In this document: positions 1 to 10,815 of the stretch, in pieces
How the letters are laid out: every line of letters starts with the position of its first letter
Position numbering within the stretch: the stretch's first letter is position 1
Source: Blastomyces gilchristii SLH14081
Lineage: Eukaryota; Ascomycota; Eurotiomycetes; Onygenales; Ajellomycetaceae
Length of the DNA: 64,000 bases
Assembly (NCBI RefSeq): GCF_000003855.2
Contig: NW_003101679.1
Span: 2,074,085 to 2,138,084, forward strand
Direction: 5' to 3'
Notes under the pieces: model-generated
The model's input: only the letters and a program-made list of their open reading frames with translations
Databases searched by the model: none
What the model was told of the DNA's origin: nothing
Translations under genes and position numbers: made by a program

Positions 1-1006
1 TAATTGATATCTCTTAATAAGTTCAGTTCTTATCAATGTAATAACATATAACTTCTACAAATGTAAGATTATTTATACTAGTTTATATGCTCACTATGAG
101 AGATACTCTTCAATTATTCTTCAACTCTGATTCTAGATATTATATATTAACTTTGTAGTGTGTCTCAAGATTGAACTGAAGAGAGAATTGATATAAAATA
201 TAAAGATTTGAATTAAGTACTTAAAGAAGTGTTTGAATTTCAGAGTTTTCAATTGATTAAAGAGAAAGATTTAGAGATATACACATACAAAGTAATTATT
301 CATAGAAGTTATTAGATAAGAGTTTTGAAATCAGAGTTCTAATATATAATTATTTTAATATGATTTTCTTCAGATTAGAAAGTTAGTATTATTAAAAATC
401 ATTATCTCATAAAGTAACTTATTAGCTCACTAGTATTTTTCTGTTTATTTTTCTTTTATTATCTACATTCTGATAACTTCAGATATTAGAAAATTTCTTC
501 AGAGCTATAATTAGTTCATAATAAATGTATGTGCTTGAAGTTATAGTAATTATAGCAGAGAGATGAGTCTTCAGTAATCTGTAATACAATCTGTTAATAA
601 TTATTTCATAGTTCATCTCAGTATTTATATTGAGTTTTTTATAAATTTTATAATGTGAAATCAGATATGAAGAATAAAGCAGTTATTTATCACAATTGAA
701 AGCAAGTATTCTATATTAAATCATAAATAATATAGACTTTGTAATTTACAGTAATTTCTTAAAGAGTTTGAAAATGTTTAATACAAGTAAAAGAAGTGAA
801 TTCAGAAGATATAATAAAGATTTTAGAAAGATAATAACTTATTTTCAATAAGTAATTACTGATATGTATAAGAAGAATTATTATAAGAGAAAATAATCTT
901 CTTTCTTAGCTTAGTTATAATTTTAGTACTAACTCAGATTGAATATTATCAATGTATAAAAGTAAATAAAAAATCTTGATTAATCTCTGTTATATTTCTT
1001 GAAATA
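1..1006 (-). mobile_element. Fragment of hAT-associated repeat
   Basis: The sequence matches, in reverse complement, the 36250-37340 interval inside the hAT transposon of this window. For example, 421-500 matches the complement of about 36830-36910, and 980-1006 matches the complement of about 36340-36365. Similarity stops abruptly near 1006, where the candidate copia LTR begins, so copia probably inserted into this older repeat. No protein frame is recognisable. It may be the internal non-coding part of a second hAT copy or an independent repeat carried by both. The left end lies outside the window. Confidence 0.55.
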
Positions 1007-1200
1007 TGTTAGATTCTCTCTACGGGCCGACCGCTTCCGCCTAAGCGAGGTATTCACTGATCACTTGACAAATGTCTATCACATATAAAAAGCTGCACAA
1101 TAGATAGATCTTGATAATACAATCAACTACTCTATTATATTTTCTTCATCAGGTTATGTCTCTCTTGCATCTAAGAATTTACTAATTCTATCTTAAATCA
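1007..1200 (+). repeat. Candidate 5' LTR of the Ty1/copia element
   Basis: It begins TGTTAGATTCTC exactly where similarity to the flanking hAT-related repeat ends. It contains a TATA-like CATATAAAAAGC near 1082-1093 and precedes the copia gag remnant. The first ~50 bp still hold CpG-rich bases (GGGCCGACCGCTTCCGCC at about 1023-1040), unlike the body. The 3' end of the LTR is not fixed, because the second LTR is missing: the element is cut at 13829 by a LINE fragment. Confidence 0.35.
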
Positions 1201-1369
1201 AATTCTTATACTTCATACTTAAATTGAAGATCTAATTACATTCTGAAATACTGTATTAGTGATTTTGCAGTCACTCATCACAAATTAAAAAGAACTCTAT
1301 TAATTTCAAAATCAATTAATCTGCTACAGACTTCTATAATAAGTCTGTAAGCAATCTCTGTGTTCTCAC

Positions 1370-3266
1370 ATGAATAGAAGTGTAGACAGTAAATATACCC
1401 CTGCAAGCAGCTTCACTGTTAAAGATAACATTGTCTCACTTGAATCTATACTGATTACTAGAAGCAGAACATATTTAACACAATTAATACATATACATAA
1501 TACCTCTGAATGCGAGCTACTTGAGCTGCAATTATCATCTCAGACAGCTTGAAAAGTTTCAATTAAAATGAATATAGAATGTAACATAAGTTAAAGAGAG
1601 AAAGAAAATTTCTTATCAAAAAAATACTTCACACTTACTCAAGATAGCTCTGCTGATGAGATCACTGAAATCATGGTATACTTTGCTCATTTACAAGAGA
1701 CTGAGTTCTTTGAAGCAGATATGATGAAAATTGTCTGTGAGTAATGATTACAGAAGCAGGGAGTAAATCTCAATCTCATTATGAATTCAGTCATCAGAAC
1801 AGATAAGTTCTGTGAATTCAAGAACATTTACAGTTACATTGAAATGAAAATTATCTCAAAGCTCTCAGAGTTGAAAGACTATGGCATCTGATATTATGAA
1901 ATTGAATTAAAAGTGGTTTTAATTGATGCATCTCACATTCTTACAAATGAAGAGCTTTCTTCAGATACTTAATTAACGGATAATAATTTAAAAATCTAGC
2001 AATATAAAGAAAGCTGATTATAAAAGTGTATATAAAACTCAATGAAAACAGACTTATAAACACTTATTCAATTAAAACTGAATCAAGTTAACAATCACAG
2101 TATTACTAAGATGAAATGCTCAGTTATATCATAATAAGCAGTTGAATTGAAATATTAAATATACTGAGCAGATCTTTAATTCAAATTATATAATAACATT
2201 ATCACTATAATAATTACTGATTATGACAATGATGTTACACTATATACAAGGCACTGATAGATAATAATAAATGATATTAACACACATGACAAATCAATAT
2301 TTAAAGACTCTCTCACTCAATAATTCATACATGATCTGAAGACTCATATACCAACATTTGTTCAAATCTATCTTCAGAACCTATATCAAGAAATTCCAAA
2401 GATATTCATTCTCAAGATCAATCTTGATAATCTCATTGATGACCTTATCTACTACAAGACAGTTATCAGATCAAATGATAATAAAAAGAGAATGTCAGTG
2501 AAAGAAGTTGAAAAGAAAACCAAAAGAATAAGAACAAGAATGATAATAACAAAGCAGAACTCACTGAGACAAGCAAGCTCAGATTACAGTAAATCAATCA
2601 CAGCAGAGAAAGAAATACTTTCAATCTTCACTGTGAGAATATGTTTAATACAGTGATAAAGTATAAGTATTACACTTATCATAGACATGATAAAACTGAT
2701 TGCTTTCTTAAGAACTGAAGAGATTAATTATCAGAATATCAAAGACTCAACTATTCTGTAATTAAACACTGTTCTGAAAAGAATATAACATTCTTCATCA
2801 GTGAAAAGTACTTCAATTTTGCATTAACTGCAAAAGCTCTATTTATTACTACAGTCTGTAGAGATTTTCTATAATATTTAATCACTGCAGCCTTCTACAC
2901 TATGACATATGATAGAAGTGTCTTCAAATATATACATACTTCAGATAATAAAGAAGAACTTGACTCTGCAGAAGAAATCAATGATGCGTTGCTTACACTC
3001 ATCAGTATTGACAAGATCTGTATTCATATAAATAAAATAAAATTGAAACTGTAGAATATTCACTACTTATCAGCAGTCTTCTGCAATCTCTTAAGCTTTG
3101 ATCAGCTTGTTAATAAAGAATTTGACTTTGAACTTCATCAAGATAAGAATAATCATATCATTGATTTTGAGATAATCAATAAACACTATCAACACTTCTA
3201 CACTGAATAAATCATTGCATCTATTCTATTCACAGTATCTGTCAAGCTGCTCTAGCTGAAGTTGTG
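1370..3266 (+). pseudogene. Ty1/copia gag, protease and pre-integrase remnant
   Basis: This is the N-terminal half of a copia polyprotein (capsid, aspartic protease, start of integrase), broken by stops and frameshifts. From about 1860, a frame with LKDYGIWYYEIELK resembles the start of copia gag. At 2290-2480 a UBN2-like segment follows (IPTFVQIYLQNLYQEIP). Near 2660-2700 a degenerate zinc knuckle (KYYTYHRHDKTDCF) has lost its first cysteines. At about 2850-2940 the protease context HMTYDRSVF appears as TMTYDRSVFKYI, with the catalytic Asp region mutated. At 3050-3180 the GAG-pre-integrase domain begins (NIHYLSAVFCNLLSFDQL). The first frame, 1370-1552 (60 codons), is upstream and of unknown function. 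Coding resumes at 10816 beyond LINE-1. Confidence 0.75.
3253..3266 (+). repeat. Target-site duplication of LINE-1 (left)
   Basis: TAGCTGAAGTTGTG here is repeated exactly at 10802-10815, immediately after the (AAT)n tail. The 14-bp duplication fixes the limits of LINE-1 and shows that it inserted into the copia pre-integrase domain. Confidence 0.9.
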
Positions 3267-3273
3267 TCATGTT

Positions 3274-3830
3274 CAACCGCTCCACCACGAACTCGCTCGA
3301 TTTTTCGAATAAGAACCCGCCGATAGATCCATCGAAAAGCCCTCGATCATACGAGCATTTTGACCCCATCGCCGACCGCATACCCCGTGTGGTGGTGGAG
3401 TTATCCAGCCAAACGTGAACCAGACATCGTTCGGAACTCCTGCGTGGGATTATCCCCCATTCTCCCCTACCACACCACAACCCCGGGCCAAATTGCCATA
3501 CAAATTGTAAGGTGAAGAGACCTAGCCGTATGCATCAATCTTCTCGATTTTGGAAGATCCCCGATCTGTAGTTGTGGAGATATCTGAGGTGCGACCTCCG
3601 TGAAAACCCTGTCCATCTTTGATGTTCCAAAACACCAACGCCAAGTCCCACCCTCGTACTGCCCTTCCCAATCTGGCCCATCCCCGGCAGAAAAATACAA
3701 AAAGATACCTTGGTGATAATATCAAGCACATAATCAATGAACAATGAGTCAACAGCACATCAACAACTATAAAATCAGTATACCCCAAGGTCTGACTGAG
3801 CCTTTGATCCCTGCACAGTGAGATATATTA
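3274..3830 (+). promoter_or_regulatory. GC- and CpG-rich 5' leader of LINE-1
   Basis: This is the extreme 5' part of the LINE, starting CAACCGCTCCACCACGAACTC. It recurs in LINE-2 (complement of about 21950-22500), LINE-3 (complement of about 58375-59084) and LINE-5 (63395-64000), always next to the element start. It is far richer in CG, CC and GG than the rest of the element, so it probably holds the internal promoter. Open frames on both strands recur: an antisense frame of 88 codons (3522-3788 on the minus strand) has the same start and end in LINE-2. A sense frame ending LIPAQ and then a stop is open in LINE-2 and LINE-5 but has stops here. Confidence 0.7.
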
Positions 3831-4657
3831 AATCTAGTTTTAATATCTCAATATTCAATAGATTCTGCAAGGGATTGAGAACAGTAACACTAGATTTCTA
3901 TTGAATTTGAGAATTAACTCTATATTGATATAATCATTGACAAAGTCTTCTATTTTGAGATATAAATAACCAGTTCCTCTACATCCTGCTGGCAATATTT
4001 ACATTATCATATAGAAACAGACTTATATTCTCTATAATATCAAGACTCTGAAGAGAGAAAGTCTTGATAGAAGATATACAGTAGTGCATATCTTAGCAGT
4101 TTCTATCTCATTCTTCTGCAGCAGTTAATGCAAAAAAAAAAAAGATCTTAGAAATAGTTTTTTACTTCTCTTGAAAAAGTAAGATATTTTTCTCTGAGTT
4201 TTACACAATATTCTTACAAAGAATTAAAAACAGAGTTGTTTTCTGTTATAATTTCATATTCTTTTAAGTAAGAATTACTTTTTCAGTGACTGAAGAGCTT
4301 TCATTAGTACTTAATTCTTTTTTACACTCTTTATTAACTGATTTGAGTTGTACACTTGTTGTGTGAGGAGAATTGAATGATTTAGAATAAAATTGAATAG
4401 TTTTAATCAATTTCTCTGCAAAAAATTGATTTATTTTTTGTCAGTTTTTCTCTCAAAAACTGTCATATTATCTGATTTACTATTAATTAATATCATACTT
4501 TTCCTCACTGTATCCCAAGAAAGAGATTGTAAAGATTTTATTAATTTATCTTAAAAATCAATTTTAGTTTATTAGATTCTCTTCAAAAATCTAATCTAGT
4601 TACTGAACTAGAGTGAAAAAAATCAGGTGTTTTATACACAAAAGTCTGCTATTCTTC

Positions 4658-4800
4658 TTTTGAAATAGTCTGACCAACTTTTCAATTAAAAACAGACTTA
4701 GAAACCTCTTAATTGAAACAGTCTGATCAACTTTTCAATTCAAAAGTGTTTAATAAATATCTCAATTGAATTAGTCTGACCAACTTTTCATTGAGTAAGA
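4658..4800 (+). repeat. Tandem ~53-bp repeats just upstream of LINE ORF1
   Basis: Three imperfect units start near 4658, 4711 and 4764. Each holds a core like AGTCTGACCAACTTTTCA followed by an AATT-rich stretch. The last ends about 10 bp before the ORF1 ATG at 4804. The array is also present in LINE-2 (about 20980-21100, reversed) and, less clearly, in LINE-3 (about 42970-43060). Confidence 0.75.
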
Positions 4801-4803
4801 ACA

Positions 4804-6423
4804 ATGAGTTCAAAAGTACACTCAGTTGATGTGAAAAAAGATGCTTTCTCAAATGCTATTTCTGAGATTAAAATTCTGAAGAGAAGAAAGAAAGAAGAAA
4901 TAGAGAAACAACAAGTTCTTGAAATACAGAAACTTGAAAAAGTAAGTAAAATTCTTGGAAAGCAGTGTCTGAGTGAGATGAATGAAGAAGTTCTGTTAAT
5001 TCTTCATACTCAGACTAGACAACTACAGGAAGTGATCAAGTTCAAACTTGGAATTTCAAACACAGTTCAAAAAACTTTGAAAATTCCTAATACAATCACT
5101 GACTCTTCAGTTTGCTCTTCTTTCTTTTCTACTTCTTCTTCTTCTTCTTCTTTAAATCAGAAGAAAACATATACTCAAGCAGCTGAATCTGCTGCCTCTA
5201 AACCTGCTATCTCTAAATCTGCTATCTCAAAACCAGCTCAAAATTCTGAGAAAACTGAGAAGAATACTGCTCATACTTCTAGTGATAGAAGAGTGAAGAA
5301 AAAAATATAAAAAGAGAAAAATCTTCAAATCTCCAGAAATAGAAGACTTATTCTCAAAGTCTCAAATCAGGATATATTACAGAGAAATAAGCTAAACTCA
5401 AACCTTATTTTCACAATTAGAAATGAAATCAATCAGTAGTTCTTTTCTCAGTTAATGACTAATATTGAAGTTCAAAAACCAGTTATAGCTTCAATTGAGT
5501 CATTCTTCTTTGAAAACTCCATCATTCTGACTACAATACCTGAATTCAGTACTGAATTCCTTATTCAGAATGAGACTCTCTGAAAATCAGCAGTAGAATC
5601 TTTGTTAAACACAATAATTCTATCTGAGAGAGATGAAAAGTGAAGCAAATTCATTCTTCATAATATTTCAGTTGAAATTTTTGACTGTGAAGAAGAAATG
5701 CTACTTCTCAAAAATGAATTAGAAGAATACAACTCTATTCAACTGAGAAAGAAGTCTGTATGACTAAATTCAATTGAGTTCAGACAAAGCAGAAGAAATG
5801 CCTCTGTTCTAGTATATACAAAGATAATAGAACAGTCAAAGATCTCTGAAGTAAGAGTAGCAGATTTGAAAATGAGAGTTCATGAATACAAAGACTTAAG
5901 AATGAATCTCAAAGCTCAAACACAGTGTTCAAACTGTCAAAGATATGAACACTTTGCAATCTCCTGTTTCAGAGACTCAAAATATGCATTCTGTACCAGA
6001 GATCACAAAACTAGTGAGTATAAATGTGAAACATGCTTAAAAAGAGATGAAATATGTCAACACACTCTGCTTAAATACTCTAATTGCAAAGAAAAACATG
6101 CATCTAGCTCAAAAGAATGTATGTTTACTTCAAGAACTCAAAAGAACTGAAGAAAAGATGAAGCTCAGAGTAAATCTAGAACTGAAGAGAATAGTCAAGC
6201 CAGTAAACTCACAACTGTAAGCTTAAAAAGAAGAAACTCTTAACTGTCTAAGTCTTCAAACTTCAATTCTCCAGCTAAATGTAAATAGAATTTGAATTCT
6301 CAAACTCCTGTTAAGATTAGAGAATTGAGAAATGACTCTGGTGATAAACTAGATATAATGCAAGCAGTTGAGATTTCTACTTTTCAGAACAGTTATAATC
6401 TACTATCTGATGATAGTGATTAG
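4804..6423 (+). pseudogene. LINE-1 ORF1, nucleic-acid-binding gag-like protein
   Basis: This encodes the RNA-binding partner of the LINE RT, normally ~540 residues. The ATG at 4804 is followed by a charged, coiled-coil-like N-terminus (KRRKKEEIEKQQ), then a Ser-rich low-complexity tract (about 5105-5150). At about 5929-6110 lies a zinc-knuckle region: CSNCQRYEHFAISC fits CX2CX4HX4C, and further Cys/His pairs follow (CTRDHKTSEYKC, CETCLKRDEICQH). The frame is closed by TAA at 5308, TAG at 5434 and several TGA codons, and ends at TAG 6421-6423. Other copies differ around 5300, so a small frameshift there is possible. ORF2 starts 24 bp downstream. Confidence 0.85.
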
Positions 6424-6446
6424 ATTCTACTCTACTCTCTTTTAGT

Positions 6447-9400
6447 ATGAATATACAATAAAAATAATAAAAAAAGTTTAAAAACTCTTTAAAAATCACA
6501 TTTATTTAAAATAATGTGGATAGAAACTCAAATTGCATTTATTCTTGTCTTCAAATTGTATTTGAATAAAAAGTTGATTTTATACTGCTTCAGAAGCCGA
6601 ATTTTGATGCTGAGCAAAAATATGTCATTTCTCATTCAAGCTACTACTGCTTTTTACCTCAAAATTCTGAGATAAAGTCAAGAGTAGTGATCTATGAAAG
6701 AAAGAGATCAAGATATCAATTTAATCTAAGATTTGATATCATGTCTGACTCTGATATTCTGGTGGGTGATATTATAGATAAAGAAAATGAGTTTGATACT
6801 ATACAGCTTATAAATATCTATAATGAAAAGTCATTGAAGGAATATAACAATATCTGAACAATTGATAGAGGATTTCTGAACATAACTTTATCAAGAAACT
6901 CTATAATTGCAGAAGACTTCAATGCACATCATCTCTGATGAAATTCAGAATGTAAGAGAGTAGTGAGAGCTGATAATCTGATTGAATGAACCTTTGAGCA
7001 TTCAATAGATTTGGTTAATAAGTCTGATCAATAAACATTCTTTAGAAAAGGCATGAAACAGAAGTCTATTATAGATCTAATCTTCATGTCACAAAATCTA
7101 ATGAAAAGAAGACTTGTAAACTGGTTTATTGATTCAAATGAGACATCAGGATCAGGTTATGAGATTATTCAATTTGATATTGAACTGAGTGAAAAACAAA
7201 TGAGTGAAAATCCTCTTCTCTCTAATCAGTATAACTTTGAAAAAGCTGATTGAAAAGCAGTTGAAGAAAGTATAAAACTGTTAAAATCTGAAAGATAGAA
7301 TGAGCTATATTGAAATTCTGGTCAAGATATCTCAAATGAAATGCTTGAGAATAGAGTGAAGCTTATTATATCTATTATTCTAACAAGTGTTAGAGATAAT
7401 ATCTCAAAGAGAAAATCTTCTGAGTATTCAAAACCTTGATGAAATGAGAATATCTCATCTAAAAGGAAAGAATTAGCTACTGCTAGAAGAGAGTGAAAGA
7501 ATAATATAATATCTGATGAAGAGTTCAAAGCTGTCAGAAATGAATATTTTTCAGATATTAAAAGAGCTAAGACAGACTGCTGGAATAAATTTCTTGAAGA
7601 AGCATAAGAGAAGGAAGTTTTTAAAGCTTTTAACTATACTAAAACAAGAAGTGTAGCAAAACTTTCAGTCTTAGAATATGAGTTTCAGAATGAATCATAT
7701 ACAGCAAACTCTTTTGAGGAAAAATGTCAAGCTTTCATGAGAATTCTCTTTCAGAACTCACCAGATTCAGATTCAGATTCAGNNNNNNNNNNNNNNNNNN
7801 NNNNNNNNNNNNNNNNNNNNNNNNNNNNNNNNNNNNNNNNNNNNNNNNNNNNNNNNNNNNNNNNNNNNNNNNNNNNNNNNNNNNNNNNNNNNNNNNNNNN
7901 NNNNNNNNNNNNNNNNNNNNNNNNNNNNNNNNNNNNNNNNNNNNNNNNNNNNNNNNNNNNNNNNNNNNNNNNNNNNNNNNNNNTGAAAAATGAATATCAT
8001 TCTGAATGCTGCAGAGAAGCCACTGGAGTGATTCTTGCAAAACCTAATAGAAAAACTTCAATTCTTAAGTCATATAGAGTAATATCTCTATTGAACTGTC
8101 TAGGAAAGGTTTTAGAAAAGATAATAGCTACTTAACTATCTTTTATAAGCTTTATAGATGATTCTCTTTTTATTCAGTGAACAAATGAGAGATAGAAAAC
8201 AGTGTTCTGCAATTGACACTGTTCTCTCAGTTGTTCATGATATTTAAATAGCAAAGTATGAGGGTCTGGTCTCAACTGCAGTTTTCATTGATATAAAAGA
8301 AGCATTTGATCATGTTTCAAAGTCAAAGTTAATTCAGATATTGAAGATATTAAAACTGTCACTTTCTCTAATAAAATGAGTTAACTGTTTTATATCTAAA
8401 AGAAGTATACAACTCTTCTTTGATGGAATGAAATAAGACAAGACTGAGATAAAAATAGAAGTATCACAGAAATCTTTAATCTCACTCATTTTATTTGCAA
8501 TATACACTGTATATCTATTTAAAAATAGAAATATGAGAATAGTGTGATCTCTGAGTTATATGGATGATATTGATCTAGTCTACAGCTCAAAAATCATCAA
8601 AGAGAATTTGAAAGTAATTGAAGAAGCTGCAAAGAAAATCTTTGTTAGAGCAGATATCAATTAAATTCAATTTAATATGAATAAAACTGAGTTAATTCAC
8701 TTCTTTCTGAGATTCAATGAGAAAGGACTATCTCTAACTCTTTTAAATAGAGAGATTAAACCCAGTGTAAATGTCAAATGATTAGGAGTATGGTTAAACT
8801 CCAAGTTGAATTTTAAATATTATATTCAACAAAGAACTGTCAAGGCAGAAAAACTATTAAACAACATAATCAGACTATCAAATACAGAGAGGGGTCTATC
8901 CTTCCAGGCTATGAGACAGTTATATATAGCCTGTATTACATCAGTAGCTGATTATGAAGTTTAAGTTTGATGGAATAATCAAGAGAATTTCACTGAACTC
9001 TTTCAAAGTCTGCAAAACAGAGCCTTGAGAAGAATTCTGAGAGCATTTAAATCATCTTCTATTAAAGCAAAGGAAATTGAAGCTTCAATTCCTTCTCCTG
9101 CTATTAGATTTGAAAAGGTCTGTATAAACTATGCTCTGAGAGTTGTAAAAATGAGCTCAAATCATATAATCAGAGAAAGAGTCTCTTCTTCATTTTCATC
9201 AATTAACTCTGATAATGAACTGGATTGAAATAGATTTCTTGATTGAAATGAAAATAACTCTTTAAAAAAGATGCCTTCTCAACTGTACAGACTATACTCT
9301 CTGATTAAAAATCAATTTTCTTCTTTAAATATTGAAAAAGTTGATCATGAGAAGTTATCTCTCTGGAGAGAAAAGCTTGAATCTCTTATAGACTTATAAA

Positions 9401-10410
9401 TAAGTGAACTATTAAAAGAGAAAGAATATGAACAGCATTTGAAGAGAATTTCTACAATTAATATAAAAGACTCTATTCTGATTTATTCAGATGACTCAAA
9501 AAATGAGAACTTGAATAGATTAGGCACAGAAATTGCTTATACTGAAGATAATATCAATTTTATCTCAGATTTCTGGAATCTAGACTCTGAATGTGAAGTC
9601 TTTGATGCTGAACTATTTGTAATAGTAAAAGCTTTCAAACTCATTGAAATAAAATCTCATAAAAGAGGAAATTATTTGAAAGAGGTATGAATATTCTCTG
9701 ATAGTCAAGCTGCTTTAAAAAGACTTAGAAATAGTCAGATTCATAATGATCAAATGAATCTTGAACTGATCTTAAACTCTATTTTGAAAATTCAAAAGAG
9801 AAGAACATCAAAGCTGATAATTCATCTGCACTGAGTTCCTGCTCATATGAATATTCATGGCAATGAATTGACTGATTCAGCTGCAAAAAAGGGTGCAGAA
9901 TTAAGCAGATCTATTCAAAAAATTATGTTCTGGTCTTTTATAAAGAGAAAAATAAAAGAATCTTGTTTAGACAAGTGAAATGAAAGCTGGCAGAAACAAA
10001 AGAAGAGTATACATTATTCAAGATTTGAAACAAAACTCAAGTGGAAATCTTGTTCAATTAAATGTAAAAAGAAAATATTCTCATCTATAATACAGCTGAA
10101 ACTAGGACATGGCTATTTCAAATCTTATATACAAAGATTTGATGATAGATTTGACTCCATAGAATGCTTATTCTGCAATACAAATGAGAATCCTGAGTAT
10201 ATTGTAATGCACTGTGCATTATACAATAGTCTCAGAGCCAGATTGAAAGAGAAGTATGATCTAAATCAATTAAATATGAGATTCTTATTCTCAACTGAGA
10301 CAGGAATTAAATACTTAATAGACTTTCTATCAGAAACTCAAGCAGCTACAAGAAAATGGCTAAATTCAGAATTATCTGAATATGAAGAGGAGGAAATCAA
10401 TCAGATATAG
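6447..10410 (+). pseudogene. LINE-1 ORF2: endonuclease, reverse transcriptase, RNase H
   Basis: This is the LINE replication polyprotein that nicks the target and primes cDNA synthesis there. An APE-type endonuclease lies at about 6560-7220, with EDFNAHHLWW (GDFNAHHPWW-like; the Trp codons are TGA). A linker with KPWWNENISSKRKEL is near 7430. The RT is at about 7990-8930; its YMDDIDLV catalytic box at 8557-8580 is intact. RNase H is at about 9470-9920, with D (IYSDDS), E (DAEL), D (FSDSQAAL) and D (GNELTDSA) visible. A C-terminal CLFCNTNENPEYIVMHC finger lies at about 10168-10218. Stops include TAA at 8133. An extra T near 8167, compared with LINE-2, shifts the frame. The frame survives the 201-base run of N. 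Confidence 0.9.
7783..7983. other. Assembly gap (201 N)
   Basis: The unknown bases start right after a GATTCA hexanucleotide repeat inside LINE-1 ORF2. The corresponding interval in LINE-2 is about 196 bp (roughly 17813-18009), so the gap length is close to the true missing length and preserves the reading frame. Confidence 0.95.
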
Positions 10411-10718
10411 TCTGTTAAAACAGCTATACACTCTCTTTTAATAATTTGTGTTGTCATAGTCTCTCTTTACTTTATCTTTTTCTTTATCTTTTTCTTTCAA
10501 TTTCTTTCTATCTATCTATTTAATGTGTCTATCTTTGAGACTGTGTTCTTTTTCTCTTTTCCTTTGTCATGATATTATCAAATGATTTCAAAGTATTAAA
10601 AGATGTTAAAACACTGCAATTTGTAAACAGTTTTTGTATTCTGAGCTGGAATTTTCTGATTTTGCATATCTGAAATTGATGAATGTATAATAGTTAACTT
10701 TACAGACATAGGAAAAAC

Positions 10719-10740
10719 CCTGAGAACTAAAGTTCTCAGG
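10719..10740 (+). promoter_or_regulatory. 3' UTR hairpin of the LINE
   Basis: CCTGAGAAC-TAAA-GTTCTCAGG forms a perfect 9-bp stem with a 4-nt loop, 41 bp before the (AAT)n tail. Versions occur in the chimeric SINE (57570-57592) and in LINE-3 (about 31010-31032), and a degenerate one in LINE-2 (about 15066-15087). In known LINE/SINE pairs such 3' hairpins are recognised by the RT. That role is inferred here. Confidence 0.7.
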
Positions 10741-10781
10741 TAGATGTCATAGTCTCTGACTGCATACATCTATAATTGAAG

Positions 10782-10801
10782 AATAATAATAATAATAATA
10801 A
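10782..10801 (+). repeat. (AAT)n 3' tail of LINE-1
   Basis: Six AAT units end the element directly before the right TSD (10802-10815). The same tail is seen on LINE-2 (14999-15024, as ATT), LINE-3 (30955-30967) and all three SINEs. Confidence 0.9.
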
Positions 10802-10815
10802 TAGCTGAAGTTGTG

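Larger units (their letters stand above)
3267..10801 (+). mobile_element. LINE-1, full-length Tad1-type non-LTR retrotransposon
   Basis: A 7.5 kb element with a GC-rich 5' leader (3274-3830), an AT-rich leader with tandem repeats (to 4803), ORF1 (4804-6423), ORF2 (6447-10410), a 3' UTR with a hairpin, and an (AAT)n tail. It is flanked by a 14-bp TSD. The domain order ORF1 with zinc knuckles, then AP endonuclease, RT, RNase H and C-terminal Cys/His finger, is that of the Tad1 clade. Stops (mostly TGA at Trp sites), one frameshift near 8167 and a run of unknown bases mark it as inactive. LINE-2, LINE-3 and the fragment at 13832 are the same family. Confidence 0.93.

Noticed and set aside
1370..1552. 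Independent small gene of 60 codons
   Set aside because: It lies just upstream of copia gag, in sequence with no own signals, and is best seen as copia leader or gag N-terminus.
3226..3788. Host genes in the GC-rich block
   Set aside because: The block recurs at four LINE 5' ends. The open frames are conserved leader sequence, with no recognisable domain.
6447..10410. TGA read as Trp, suggesting an alternative genetic code or a mitochondrial origin
   Set aside because: The same Trp sites are TGG in some copies and TGA in others (for example LINE-1 7579-7581 versus LINE-3), Gln sites become TAA/TAG, and Arg CGN becomes TGN. Mutation explains all of these, and the content is nuclear transposons.
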